This document shows, in pieces, positions 1 to 8,946 of a stretch of DNA of 52,125 nucleotides (the first letter of the stretch is position 1; every line of letters starts with the position of its first letter). Source of the DNA: an uncultured Merdimonas sp. (GTDB lineage Bacteria > Bacillota > Clostridia > Lachnospirales > Lachnospiraceae); contig CALWBB010000005.1 of NCBI GenBank assembly GCA_944375885.1, positions 1-52,125 on the forward strand, given 5' to 3'. The notes under the pieces were generated by a model that saw nothing but the letters and a program-made list of their open reading frames with translations, was not told where the DNA came from and did no database searches. Both the position numbers and the translations under genes were made by a program.

Positions 1-243
1 GGAAACGGAAGGCCCGACATCCTGCTGAAATATCCCAGCGTCCGGGGCAAGGCCGTGATTATCGAGATCAAGGTCTCGAAGACCTACCAGGGGCTGGAGG
101 AGAAATGCGACGAGGCCCTGCGCCAGATCGAGGAGCAGCGGTACGAGGAAGAGCTCCGGCAGGAGGGCTACCAGAATATCATGAAATACGGAGTCGCCTT
201 TTACCGGAAGGAGTGCATGGTGAAGCTGGGAAGGCAGAGTTAA
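1..243 (+). CDS. PD-(D/E)XK nuclease-domain protein, C-terminal end (5' truncated by window)
   Basis: Open from the first base in frame 1 to the TAA at 241-243, so only the last 80 residues are present. They carry a PD-(D/E)XK nuclease signature: Asp6 in GRPDILL, then Glu22 and Lys24 in VIIEIKV, followed by a helix rich in Glu and Arg and a final strand (KYGVAFYRKECMVKL). This matches the C-terminal domain of the large family of AAA-ATPase-like proteins ending in a PDDEXK_9 nuclease domain, which is very common in Clostridia and of unclear role. The ATPase part would lie to the left of the window. The nuclease-like fold is fairly certain; activity is not. Confidence 0.75.
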   Translation, partial: GNGRPDILLKYPSVRGKAVIIEIKVSKTYQGLEEKCDEALRQIEEQRYEEELRQEGYQNIMKYGVAFYRKECMVKLGRQS

Positions 244-275
244 ATCTGTAAGTCAAATAATACATTGAAAGCTTT

Positions 276-300
276 GAGGCGGTCTGATTCAGACCGCCTC
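276..300. terminator. Perfect 11-bp hairpin between convergent genes
   Basis: GAGGCGGTCTG, a 3-base loop, then CAGACCGCCTC. It lies between the end of the rightward nuclease gene and the end of the leftward kinase/FHA operon, so it probably serves both. The U tract is weak on either strand. Confidence 0.6.
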
Positions 301-342
301 CGCCTATATACACATCGCATTTTTTCCTGTACCTTGTCTTTC

Positions 343-1179
343 CTAGCCCAGCCGGAACCGCTGGCTGTATTTCCCCTGTCCTACACAGATAAGCCTCCCT
401 TTGGGAATGTCCTCAAAGACGCCTGTGCGGATGGCGCGGACGCCGTTTTCAAAGGTGTGGCCGTCTGTCAGATCCCGGACCTGCCAGCAGCCCCGCCTGC
501 TGTCATAGCGGATGGAGCAGTGGATGGGCGCCGCGCACTCCGCCGGGAGTACGATCTGGCACACGGAAGGATCGCTTCCGATCGCCAGCTCCTCATCCGC
601 CTGTACCGGGAAATCCGTGCCGGCGAAGATACCGGTGACGCCGGTAAGCGCCGGACGGGCAGCCTCCACCGCCTTCTGGGAAACAGGCTGTGGGACTGGC
701 TGGCTCACCGGCGAAGCAGCGGCAGGACGGGGTGGAAGCGCCGCTTCCGGGCGCACCGTGTCACTCTGATTAAGCTCCTTTTTCTCCAGGCGGATTTCCT
801 GAATCCCATACCATACGCCGGGAATCCAGCACATTCCAATATGCCAGGATACGCGGAACACAAAATAAATCCATCCCCAAAAGCCCCATTTTACGTTTTC
901 CGTCAGGCAGGACAGAATGATTCCGATTCCCAGAACCGCTCCGCCCTCGATGGCCCCGCGCTTTGTCTTTTCCGCCACCAGCCTCCAGTTGGCAAAGGTA
1001 AAGCCAAATCCATAGATCGGACCAAAAAGCAGATAGATAAGCGCATAGGCAAAGCTCACCTGCGCTCCCGACGCCGCCACCAGAATGAAAATGACGATCA
1101 TCACGGCCTCTCCGGCTATCGCCCCTGTAATCCCCCGTCTTGCCGCTGTCACCGGCTTTTTCTGCGTCTGATTATCCAT
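343..1179 (-). CDS. Membrane protein with C-terminal FHA-like domain (FHA-1)
   Basis: 278 residues. The N-terminal half is hydrophobic, with about four membrane segments (near 17-37, 42-62, 77-92 and 98-125). A Pro/Ala/Gln-rich linker follows (about 140-180), then an FHA-like beta domain (about 183-278). FHA domains bind phosphothreonine. Here the usual GR motif reads ELAIGSDPSVC, and the conserved Ser-x-x-His region reads APIHCSI, so the Arg and Ser that normally contact phosphate are missing. It is the last gene of the leftward operon, 57 bases after the PASTA kinase gene. Two other membrane proteins in this window have the same layout. It probably takes part in the kinase pathway at the membrane, but phosphopeptide binding is uncertain. 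Confidence 0.75.
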   Translation of the reverse strand: MDNQTQKKPVTAARRGITGAIAGEAVMIVIFILVAASGAQVSFAYALIYLLFGPIYGFGFTFANWRLVAEKTKRGAIEGGAVLGIGIILSCLTENVKWGFWGWIYFVFRVSWHIGMCWIPGVWYGIQEIRLEKKELNQSDTVRPEAALPPRPAAASPVSQPVPQPVSQKAVEAARPALTGVTGIFAGTDFPVQADEELAIGSDPSVCQIVLPAECAAPIHCSIRYDSRRGCWQVRDLTDGHTFENGVRAIRTGVFEDIPKGRLICVGQGKYSQRFRLG

Positions 1180-1236
1180 GAATCACCATTCCTCCTTGTC
1201 CCGCGAAGGTTCTTTTCCCCGCCGCGGATATCCGCT

Positions 1237-3693
1237 TTAATCTATTACTGTACAGTCAATGTTGACATAATCCACGACCACGTCGGTTCCCTGGGCCATC
1301 TTTCCTGTATAAATATACACCTGCGTCATACCGCTTGCGGACACCTCATCCGCACTCAGATAAATCTTGAAAGGCTGGCCCTCGAACCAGTCGCCCATCT
1401 GGGCGTTGATCCCAGCCGGCGTATGGCAGATGCAGCCGCCGACTGCGCTGGTGTAGAAAGTGACCGCTACCGAACCTCCGCCCCTTTTCAGCGTCACCGA
1501 GGTGGTGCTGGCCTCCAGAGTCACGCTTCCCCGGGAGGGAACGCCCGCGCTGGTATCATAGTAGATGCGGCTGCCCGCCTCCACCTCAGTCCCCGGATTC
1601 AGATGCTGGTAGGCCACGGTTCCACGGCTGTACTCGCTGTAAAACTTTTTGTCACTGCGCAGCACTGCCGTAAGGCCTGCGTCAGCTGCCGCCTGCTGGG
1701 CCTCCTCCTCGCTCATGCCTCTGAGATCCGGAACCGCCACATGCTCCGGGCCGTCGCTCACGACAAGCTCTGCCCGGGCGTTTTCCATATCATAGGTGCA
1801 CTCGATGACGCGATCCTTTTCCACGCCGTCGGAATACCGGCGTTCCACGGATACCTCAAAGCCCAGCTCAGAAAAGCACTCCTCCGCCGACGAAAGCTCC
1901 TGGCCCGCCACCTCCTTGACTGCCACAGTGAGCGTAATGTCCGCGCCCTCTCCTGTGATCTCTCCCGGAGCCAGGCTCTGGGAAAGGATCTCTCCATTTC
2001 CAGCCGAATCGTCTGCAGAGACTTTGGAAAACTCCATATGTACCTGGAAATCCGGCTCCAGCTCAGCGCGGGCGTCTTCTATAAAAAAGCCGGTTACATC
2101 CGGGACCTCCGCGCTTGGGCCCTTGCTGACATAGATCTCCACGTTACTTTTTTTGGATACCCGTTCTCCCGCTTCCGGTGACTGTCTGAAAACAAGGCCC
2201 GCCTCCGTGTCGTCGTTATATTCCTGAAAAATCGTTACCTCAGCTTCCGGTGACAGTTCGGATCCAACCGCGTAAATGGCCTCCTCCTCTGTCATCCCTG
2301 TCATGTCAGGAACCTCAGCGGAAGACCATTTCCCGACAGAATAGATGAACACCGCCGCGAAAATGGCCAGCACAAGCACCACTGCCATCACAATACTTTT
2401 GGTTCTGGAACTCTCCTCCTCTTCCTCCTCCGGCGCGGACTGCCCGGTCTTTCCAGCTTCCTTTCTCTCTCCGGCTTTTTCTGCGCCGCTGATATCGATT
2501 CTGGAAGGCTCCGGATCCTCTGCCACGCTCATGTCGATCTCCGGCAGCTTCTCCTTCCGGTACTGCTGTACGGCTGCCAGGGCAGCCGCAAGCTCCGCGT
2601 CTTTATTCCCCAGAGATTTCTTCCGCTTTTCTGCCTGGGACTCCCGGGGAACGCTGCCCGGATCATTTTTCTCTGCCTTTTCTGTCCTCGCAGCCTTCTC
2701 TTTTTCCAGCTTTGCCCGAAGGCTTCCATCCGGATCCAGATCCGAGAGAAGCTTCCCGATGGAGGAATACCGCTCCGTGGCGTAGATCGTCATGCCCTTT
2801 TCGATGGCCCGGGCAAAGCCCTTCGTCACCTCCAGCCCCTCGATCTCGTCCAGCGGGAACAGTCTGTCCTTCTGCCTGCGGCTGGCGGCGTCCTGAGGCA
2901 GAAGGCCGCTCACCATCTGGTAGAGCACCGCGCAGCAGGCGTAAAGATCTGTCCAGGGGCCCTGGCGGCTGCCGGAGTGATACTGTTCGTCCGGCGCGTA
3001 GCCGCGCTTTAGGATGACCGTCAGATTTTCGTCCTCCTCCAGGGAATACTCCCGGGCCGCGCCGAAGTCGATAAGGGTCAGCGTCCCGTCCGGCTTTAGG
3101 ATCAGATTCTCCGGGCTGATATCCCGGTGAAGGACATTTTGCCGGTGCATGGCGTCCACGGCCAGCAGAATCGGATACAGAAGCGCAAGCGCCTCCTCCT
3201 GAGAAAAGGGCGCCTCCATCCGGCGCATTTTCTGCTTCAGGTTCTCCCCCTCCACATACTCCATCACCAGGTAGGCCGTCTCGTTTTCCTGCACATAATC
3301 CAGATACTGGACGATGCCCTCCACGCCGCCAAACCGCGACAGCAGATCCGCTTCCTTGCGAAAGCTCCGCAGGGCTTCCCGGAAATACCGTCCATCCTCT
3401 CCCGGCAGGGGGATGACTTTCTCCTCCCGGCGCTCCGCCAGGCTGACCGGGAAAAATTCTTTGATGGCCACAGGCTTTTCCTCTGCCAGATCAAGCCCCA
3501 GATAGATAACGCCAAAACCCCCTGCGCCGATCCGCGTTCCCAGCAGGTACCTTCCCGCCAGGATCGTAAAGGGCGGCAGCTCCCTGGGACTGTGGTTTTC
3601 CGTCTCCCAGGAAAAGCCGCAGCGGGGGCAGGGCTTCTTCGTATCCTCCCAGCGCCCCATACAGCCGGGACAGAGATGCTCTACATCTATCAT
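1237..3693 (-). CDS. Membrane Ser/Thr protein kinase with zinc ribbon, PASTA repeats and C-terminal Ig-like domain
   Basis: 818 residues. A zinc ribbon opens the protein (Cys8, Cys11, Cys22, Cys25). A Hanks-type kinase domain (about 43-318) has the glycine loop IGAGGFG (55-61), Lys78 in VAIKEF, Glu114, HRDISPEN (Asp191, Asn196) and DFG (209-211). The catalytic-loop Lys of HRDxKPxN is Ser here. A charged linker leads to a membrane segment (about 434-451). Outside are three recognisable PASTA repeats (about 458-525, 527-591, 651-715), one weaker repeat (592-648) and a Ser/Thr-rich Ig-like domain resembling BACON (about 722-800). PASTA kinases such as PrkC sense muropeptides or lipid II and control wall growth and germination. 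The Ig-like tail is not part of the usual PrkC layout. It is co-operonic with a second kinase upstream and FHA-1 downstream. Confidence 0.9.
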   Translation of the reverse strand: MIDVEHLCPGCMGRWEDTKKPCPRCGFSWETENHSPRELPPFTILAGRYLLGTRIGAGGFGVIYLGLDLAEEKPVAIKEFFPVSLAERREEKVIPLPGEDGRYFREALRSFRKEADLLSRFGGVEGIVQYLDYVQENETAYLVMEYVEGENLKQKMRRMEAPFSQEEALALLYPILLAVDAMHRQNVLHRDISPENLILKPDGTLTLIDFGAAREYSLEEDENLTVILKRGYAPDEQYHSGSRQGPWTDLYACCAVLYQMVSGLLPQDAASRRQKDRLFPLDEIEGLEVTKGFARAIEKGMTIYATERYSSIGKLLSDLDPDGSLRAKLEKEKAARTEKAEKNDPGSVPRESQAEKRKKSLGNKDAELAAALAAVQQYRKEKLPEIDMSVAEDPEPSRIDISGAEKAGERKEAGKTGQSAPEEEEEESSRTKSIVMAVVLVLAIFAAVFIYSVGKWSSAEVPDMTGMTEEEAIYAVGSELSPEAEVTIFQEYNDDTEAGLVFRQSPEAGERVSKKSNVEIYVSKGPSAEVPDVTGFFIEDARAELEPDFQVHMEFSKVSADDSAGNGEILSQSLAPGEITGEGADITLTVAVKEVAGQELSSAEECFSELGFEVSVERRYSDGVEKDRVIECTYDMENARAELVVSDGPEHVAVPDLRGMSEEEAQQAAADAGLTAVLRSDKKFYSEYSRGTVAYQHLNPGTEVEAGSRIYYDTSAGVPSRGSVTLEASTTSVTLKRGGGSVAVTFYTSAVGGCICHTPAGINAQMGDWFEGQPFKIYLSADEVSASGMTQVYIYTGKMAQGTDVVVDYVNIDCTVID

Positions 3694-3749
3694 TTATGGT
3701 TCTCCTTTATGTCTCTTTTCGTGTCTCTCTTCCTACTTTATGCTATCTC

Positions 3750-6089
3750 TCATTCCTGCGGAAGACTCTCTGGAAGCTTAGGCTCCGCCGTCCCCGAGGT
3801 ACGCCCAGTGAGCTGAAACACGCCGGTTTCATCCGGAGCGAACTCACTGTAAATGTAGCTGTTCAGCGTCCCATAGCCGCTCTGGGCCGACCAGGTATAA
3901 TCGATCAGCTGGTTGCCATATTCGTCGTAGGTGTATTCCGTAACCTTAAGGCCCACCTGGCCCTGGGGATCCGTATAGGTCTCCAGCATGCTGCCCGCGC
4001 GCCCATCCTCATCTGGCTGGAAGCTGTACTCATAGGAAGCCGTCTCTTTGGATCCGTCGCCGTAGAACAGCTCCATCGTCCTCTTCGTCAGCGAGCCCTT
4101 CGCAGTATAATACGAGGTTGTCACCCCATAAAACGTCTCCTTCTCATAGCTGGTCGTCACTGTCTCCACCTGGCTTCCGTCCTCCAGGTACTCCATCTCT
4201 GTATGCTCCAGAATATTCTGCCCAAGCTCCGGCGCATAAGCCTCGTAATCGCAGGAAACCAGACGCCCGTCCTCGTACTGCAGCTCCTCGGTGGCGGTCA
4301 CATTTCCCGCCTCGTCGTAGGTCCGGCTGACGCCCGTATCGCCCTGGTATTCAAATTCCTGCCGCTCCCCGGCCTGTTCTCCTAAGACCTTGCGCCCTTC
4401 TGTGTCATAGATCCAGAAGCTGGAGAAGGTTCCATCCGTTCCCTCGTAAGTGGTGAAAACGGTGATCTCTTCCGCCGAAAAGGTATACTCTGAGGACAGT
4501 TCTGCCGCTATCTCCCAGTCAAGCGCTCCGGAAGCGTCCGGAATGCTTTGATAGCTTTTCACCGCCGTGTTGATCCAGGTGGCGCCGTCCTCCTGTACAT
4601 TTCCATAAATCAGCGGCAGGGCCTCCTGCTGCCCCGTCTCTTCTATCTCATCGGCGTCCTGTCCGGCGGCTGGCGGCTCCTCCGCCGTCCCGGAAGCCTG
4701 CGCATCCTGCGCATTTTCTCCGGCCTGCGCGTCCTCCGCCGCCTCTGTGCCTGCCTCCTCCGGCTGTTCGGAAAAAGAATCGGAGGCTTCTGCCTGTGTC
4801 TGCGCTGTTCCCAGAGCGCCGTCCGTCTTCCGAAGGCCGAACCAGTCAAGCCCGAAGGCCAGCGCCAGGAGAAGGAGCACGGCTGCGCCCGCAGCGATAG
4901 GGACAAATGGAAAATGCCTTTTTCCGGAGGAAGTCCCTCCGGCAGAAGCCTCTTCGGCGGAAGCCATCCCGGCAGGCGGCTGCGGCTCTTTTCTGGGATC
5001 CGGCTGAGGCGCAGGTTCCAGTTTGGGTTCTGGTTCCGGCTCAGCTTCTGCTTCCGGCTGGGCTTCCAGTTCTATCTCTGGCCCGGCTCCGACCTTCTCT
5101 TCTGGCACGCAGGCCTCTTCCTCCTTTGGATACAGATCCTGCATCAGCTCCCGAATCGACGGATACCGGTCAGCCGCGGAAATCGTCACGCCTTTCGCCA
5201 CCGCATCTGAAAACGCTTCTGTCACCTGCAGATCCTTCAGGTCTTTCAGAGGCACCAGCTCATCCCCTTCCCGTCGTCCCGCGGCGTCCTGGGGCAGAAT
5301 CCCGCTGACCAGCTGGTACAGCACCGCGCAGCAGGCATAGAGATCCGTCCAGGGGCCCTGGCGGCTCCCGGAATGATACTGCTCCTCCGGCGCGTAGCCA
5401 CGCTTCACTATGACGGTCAGGTTTTCCTGTTCCGCAAAGGAAAATTCCCGGGCCGCGCCGAAATCAATGAGCGTCAGTGTCCCGTCCGGCTTCCAGATCA
5501 GGTTCTCCGGACTGATATCCCGGTGGATTACCCATTTCCGGTGCATGGCGTCCACCGCCAGGAGAATCGGCTTCATCAGCTCCAGGGCCTCCTCCTGGGG
5601 AAAGGGCCTGCCTCTCTCCCGCAGCGTCTGCTTCAGATTCGGCCCCTCCACATAGTCCATCACCAGGTAGGCCGTCCCATTTTCCTCCTGGTAATCCCGG
5701 TATGTCACGATTCCATCCGTGCCCGCAAAGCGCGCCAGCAGCTCCGCTTCCCGGCGGAAGCTCTCCCTGGCTCTCTGATAATCCTCTTCGTCCGCGTCCT
5801 CCTCCGGAACGACCTCCGCGCCCTTGCGCTGCGCCATCCCAGCCGGAAAAAATTCCTTGACCGCCAGAAGGCTCTCCTCCGTAAGATCCAGCGCGATATA
5901 GGAAATGCCAAAGCCCCCCGCGCCGATTTTCTTCCCCAGAAGATAGCGTCCTCCAAGCACCGTAAACGGCGGCAGCTCCTTCCCGCCCACCTCACCGGTC
6001 TCCCAGGAAAACCCGCAGCGGGGACAGGGCTTTTTCGTATCCTCCCACCGGCTCATGCAGTCGGGACATAGATGTCTAGTATCAAGCAT
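3750..6089 (-). CDS. Membrane Ser/Thr protein kinase with zinc ribbon and YD/RHS-like ectodomain
   Basis: 779 residues. The first 320 closely parallel the PASTA kinase: zinc ribbon Cys8, Cys11, Cys22, Cys25; glycine loop IGAGGFG; Lys78; HRDISPEN (Asp191, Asn196); DFG 209-211; activation segment with GYAPEEQYHSGSRQGPW. Again the catalytic-loop Lys is Ser. A long Glu/Pro linker (about 322-390) precedes one membrane segment (about 393-413). The ectodomain starts acidic, then becomes rich in Tyr-Asp and Gly motifs (RTYDEAGN, YTYDEYGN) like the YD repeats of RHS wall proteins. The two kinases look like paralogues that swapped sensor domains. The ligand is unknown. It lies 20 bases after an FHA membrane gene in the same operon. 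Confidence 0.88.
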   Translation of the reverse strand: MLDTRHLCPDCMSRWEDTKKPCPRCGFSWETGEVGGKELPPFTVLGGRYLLGKKIGAGGFGISYIALDLTEESLLAVKEFFPAGMAQRKGAEVVPEEDADEEDYQRARESFRREAELLARFAGTDGIVTYRDYQEENGTAYLVMDYVEGPNLKQTLRERGRPFPQEEALELMKPILLAVDAMHRKWVIHRDISPENLIWKPDGTLTLIDFGAAREFSFAEQENLTVIVKRGYAPEEQYHSGSRQGPWTDLYACCAVLYQLVSGILPQDAAGRREGDELVPLKDLKDLQVTEAFSDAVAKGVTISAADRYPSIRELMQDLYPKEEEACVPEEKVGAGPEIELEAQPEAEAEPEPEPKLEPAPQPDPRKEPQPPAGMASAEEASAGGTSSGKRHFPFVPIAAGAAVLLLLALAFGLDWFGLRKTDGALGTAQTQAEASDSFSEQPEEAGTEAAEDAQAGENAQDAQASGTAEEPPAAGQDADEIEETGQQEALPLIYGNVQEDGATWINTAVKSYQSIPDASGALDWEIAAELSSEYTFSAEEITVFTTYEGTDGTFSSFWIYDTEGRKVLGEQAGERQEFEYQGDTGVSRTYDEAGNVTATEELQYEDGRLVSCDYEAYAPELGQNILEHTEMEYLEDGSQVETVTTSYEKETFYGVTTSYYTAKGSLTKRTMELFYGDGSKETASYEYSFQPDEDGRAGSMLETYTDPQGQVGLKVTEYTYDEYGNQLIDYTWSAQSGYGTLNSYIYSEFAPDETGVFQLTGRTSGTAEPKLPESLPQE

Positions 6090-6109
6090 TCCAATCCTCC
6101 CTCCTCTTC

Positions 6110-6973
6110 TCAGCCAGCCTGGAACAGCACCTGACCGGTATGTCCCTCCAGAAACAGGCTTCCCGGCTTCACCTCGACGCTGCTGTTGCCCGGAAGGGGC
6201 CGCCCGTCCTCATAGAGAAGCCCCGAAAATACATAGCTGGTGACCAGATAGGTATTGCGCGCGCCCAGCCAGCGCACGCCGCAGAGGCAGGGCTGCCTGC
6301 CAGGCAGTTCCAGTATCAGGTGGCAGTAAGCGGCGTCGCTTCCCAGACGCAGCTCCTCTCCGTCGGGAAGGCTGATCTGCTGGCCCACATAGGGCTCCGC
6401 CAGCAAAATCAGGCTGCCGGACGGCTCCGGTTTCTCTGCTTCCTGTGTGTCCTCTGCTTCCTGCGGAGGCTCCGCAGGCTCCTTCGGCGCTTCTGCGCTT
6501 TCTTCCCTCTTGGCTGCCTGCCTGGTTTTCCTTCCCGCCGACGCAAATCCCATTCCGGCAAGGAACAGCACAAATCCATAGCTGACGTATGCCGCCGGGG
6601 TCGTCCAGCTGAACCGGAAGCCAAAGACTGCCCGCAGCAGCACGCTGCACGCGCCCAGAAGCCCCGCCGCAAGGGCCAGGGCAAAGCTCTTCCTCACCGG
6701 GCGAAAGGCGCAGACAGAAGCGGCTGCCGCTCCAAAAAGCGCCGGTACAGCGATAAAGATAAGCACGCTCATCCAGAGTCCGCTGGCGGCCTCATCCTTC
6801 CAGAGCAGGAGCAAAACCAGCGTAAGCAGCAGCGCCAGCGGAGTCCCATAGCCGGAAAGAAGCCCTGCGAAAGCAGCCTTCCGGCCCAGAATCATTCCCG
6901 CAGCCGCCGCTGCGGCCAGCAGTATGACACCAGCGCAGGTTACGATAAGTTCAAACAAAGCCATGTCTGTCAT
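6110..6973 (-). CDS. Membrane protein with C-terminal FHA-like domain (FHA-2)
   Basis: 287 residues. About five membrane segments fill the first 146 residues, followed by an acidic Glu/Pro/Ala linker (about 147-185) and an FHA-like domain (about 190-287). The FHA core reads ELRLGSDAAYCHLIL: Ser replaces the usual Arg, and the His of the phospho-binding loop is not recognisable (PCLCGVRWL). It sits between the 511-residue sensor gene (50 bases upstream) and the YD-type kinase gene (20 bases downstream), so it is made with them. It may act as a membrane adaptor for the kinases; direct phosphothreonine binding is doubtful. Confidence 0.75.
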   Translation of the reverse strand: MTDMALFELIVTCAGVILLAAAAAAGMILGRKAAFAGLLSGYGTPLALLLTLVLLLLWKDEAASGLWMSVLIFIAVPALFGAAAASVCAFRPVRKSFALALAAGLLGACSVLLRAVFGFRFSWTTPAAYVSYGFVLFLAGMGFASAGRKTRQAAKREESAEAPKEPAEPPQEAEDTQEAEKPEPSGSLILLAEPYVGQQISLPDGEELRLGSDAAYCHLILELPGRQPCLCGVRWLGARNTYLVTSYVFSGLLYEDGRPLPGNSSVEVKPGSLFLEGHTGQVLFQAG

Positions 6974-7023
6974 CCATCCTTTTGTTTTTATTCATTCTTC
7001 GACGCCGTTTCTCCGGTATTTCC

Positions 7024-8559
7024 TTACATATTGTCTACGGTGTCTCCCCGGGAATTTCTCATTTCCCAGTGGTTTCCAGTTTTTTGGCCCCAGTATTCCA
7101 GATATTGCATCCTCAGCTTATCCTGAATGATTCCTGTATAATTGATCGAAACCTTCTCAAGCAGTTTTTTATCCTGGGTATCTCTCAGGAAGGTCAGAAA
7201 GGAATACATGGAATCCTCATCATTATAATAGCCTTCATCCATTAACAGTATGGTAATCTCCCAACACAAATCCATATCTGCCGTGACGAGAGAATTTACT
7301 GTAAAATCGTCGATAAACCACTCATCTGGAGGAGCTATCACATACAGGCCCGAAGCGCTGCCTGTAAACTCCGCATTGATTTCCGCATCTCCAAGATCCG
7401 GATCTGCTGCCGCCTCCACTGCAGCGCAATCCAGCTCTCCTGACTGCAATGCTGACAAAACTGTCTCTCCATTATAGAAATTCATCGGATTTTCCATGGA
7501 ATCGGCAAATATCCCATGACTTTCCAAAAGCTCTATCAGTTCTTCTGGTTCATATTCCCGATGTACACTCTGTGTGGATGGCTCTGTAGCTGCGTTCATC
7601 TCTGTCCCATTCTCCGGCAGCACTCCGGAGATCCTGCCTGTGGGCGTGTAGATGCCGTCCTTTATCTCATATTCGGCGTAGCTGCAGGTCATTCCGTTAT
7701 GCTCCAGGACATTTCCATACTCATCCTTTTCGCCGCTGGAATCCGGGGAAAGCGTTCTGTAGTATCCTTTTACCGGGCTGACAGTCATTTCCGCACTGCC
7801 TGCCTCTTCCTCGGAATAGACACGTTCTCTGATGGTAACGCTCTCCCCATTGTAATAGAAATAAATATTTCCGTCATAAGAGCCGTCCGGCGCCTCAACC
7901 TCTTTCAGCCGTCCTGACTCATCCAGATAAAACGTGCTGTCCACCCCATTTTCTGATATCAGAACCTGCCGGGGCAGCTCTCCCGTCTCATTCCAGTATA
8001 CATACTGGCATTGGTACTCTTTCCCTTCGTCTGTCTTCTGCACGGAGGATAGGATGCGGTTATTTTCGTCATATTCATAGGTGAAATCCGATACGATTTC
8101 CCCAAAAGAAGAATCTATTCCAGCAGAACCTCCTAACACATTTACATAATTGTGCGCCGAAATTCCATAGCTGGTAATCCGGCTGTAGCAGCCTCTCTCA
8201 TTATATTCATACAGATACTGTACCGGCGTGTCATAGGAAGCATCTGTCTGTCCGGTCATCAGCCAGACCAGGCCATCTGTTTCTCCTGCAAATTCATAAA
8301 CACTGCCTCCGTCTTCGGATTCATATTCCCCGAAACCTTCTGTCTCTGCGGTCTCCGCCGAATACTGTTCCGGCCAGAGCAGCAGACTGGCAATCACAAA
8401 AAACAGGATCAATACAACGCCTGCAATCAGAAAATATTTCTTTTCTGGCAGAGTTTCTCCCTGATGTTCTGCCTCCTGCGCATTCACAGGAAAAGCTTTC
8501 TCAATTGCAGCGGCTTCTGCTGTCTTAGCCGGACATTTTTCTGTCTGTCCTTCATCCAT
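7024..8559 (-). CDS. Single-pass membrane protein with YD/RHS-like ectodomain, orphan sensor half of a broken kinase
   Basis: 511 residues. A charged cytoplasmic stretch (1-40) precedes one membrane segment (about 42-62). The ectodomain is rich in Tyr-Asp-Glu motifs (YEYNERG, YEYDENN, FYLDESG) and resembles the ectodomain of the YD-type kinase, then runs into about 180 further residues of unknown type. The ATG overlaps the stop of the kinase remnant (ATGGATGA), exactly where the intact kinases continue into their linker and membrane segment. Inference: this was, or works as, the sensor half of a kinase, now made separately. Base composition is more AT-rich than the neighbours. No enzymatic motif seen. 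Confidence 0.75.
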   Translation of the reverse strand: MDEGQTEKCPAKTAEAAAIEKAFPVNAQEAEHQGETLPEKKYFLIAGVVLILFFVIASLLLWPEQYSAETAETEGFGEYESEDGGSVYEFAGETDGLVWLMTGQTDASYDTPVQYLYEYNERGCYSRITSYGISAHNYVNVLGGSAGIDSSFGEIVSDFTYEYDENNRILSSVQKTDEGKEYQCQYVYWNETGELPRQVLISENGVDSTFYLDESGRLKEVEAPDGSYDGNIYFYYNGESVTIRERVYSEEEAGSAEMTVSPVKGYYRTLSPDSSGEKDEYGNVLEHNGMTCSYAEYEIKDGIYTPTGRISGVLPENGTEMNAATEPSTQSVHREYEPEELIELLESHGIFADSMENPMNFYNGETVLSALQSGELDCAAVEAAADPDLGDAEINAEFTGSASGLYVIAPPDEWFIDDFTVNSLVTADMDLCWEITILLMDEGYYNDEDSMYSFLTFLRDTQDKKLLEKVSINYTGIIQDKLRMQYLEYWGQKTGNHWEMRNSRGDTVDNM

Positions 8560-8946
8560 ACAGCTCCGCCATCAGCGCCCGAATCGAAGTGTACCGCTCC
8601 GTGGCGTGGATCGTCATGCCCTTCTCGATGATCCGGGCAAACCGTTCCGTCACCTGCACGCCCTCGATCTCGTCCAGCGTCAGCAGATCGTCCTTCCGGG
8701 CGCGGGCCGCCGCGTCCTGGGGCTGGATGCCGCTGACCATCTGGTAGAGCACCGCGCAGCAGGCGTAGAGATCCGTCCAGGGGCCCTGGCGGCTGCCGGA
8801 ATGGTACTGCTCCTCCGGCGCGTAGCCGTGCTTCAGGATGACTGTGAGATTTTCTTCCTCGTCCAGGGAAAATTCCCGGGCCGCGCCGAAGTCGATAAGC
8901 GTCAGCGGCCCATACAGCCCGGACAGAGGTGATTCACATCAAGCAT
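8552..8946 (-). pseudogene. Ser/Thr kinase remnant with internal deletion
   Basis: The reading begins with MLDVNHLCPGCMGR, the start of the zinc ribbon shared by both intact kinases, then hits TGA at once. In the next frame the sequence resumes as LTLIDFGAAREF (from about 8905) and runs through the activation segment and C-lobe to the stop at 8552. Compared with the intact kinases, about 190 codons are gone (residue 15 to about 203): second zinc pair, glycine loop, lysine and HRD. The junction is GGCCGCTGACG. Both intact genes have related sequence at the two deletion ends, sharing CGCTG in the PASTA kinase gene, which suggests loss by short-repeat recombination. The ATG overlaps the stop of the HTH gene (ATGCTTGA). 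A C-lobe peptide from ATG 8752 might still be made; it could not be a kinase. Confidence 0.88.

Noticed and set aside
265..2181. Long plus-strand open frame (638 codons) across FHA-1 and the PASTA kinase
   Set aside because: Antisense shadow of well-supported minus-strand genes; no ribosome site and no domain.
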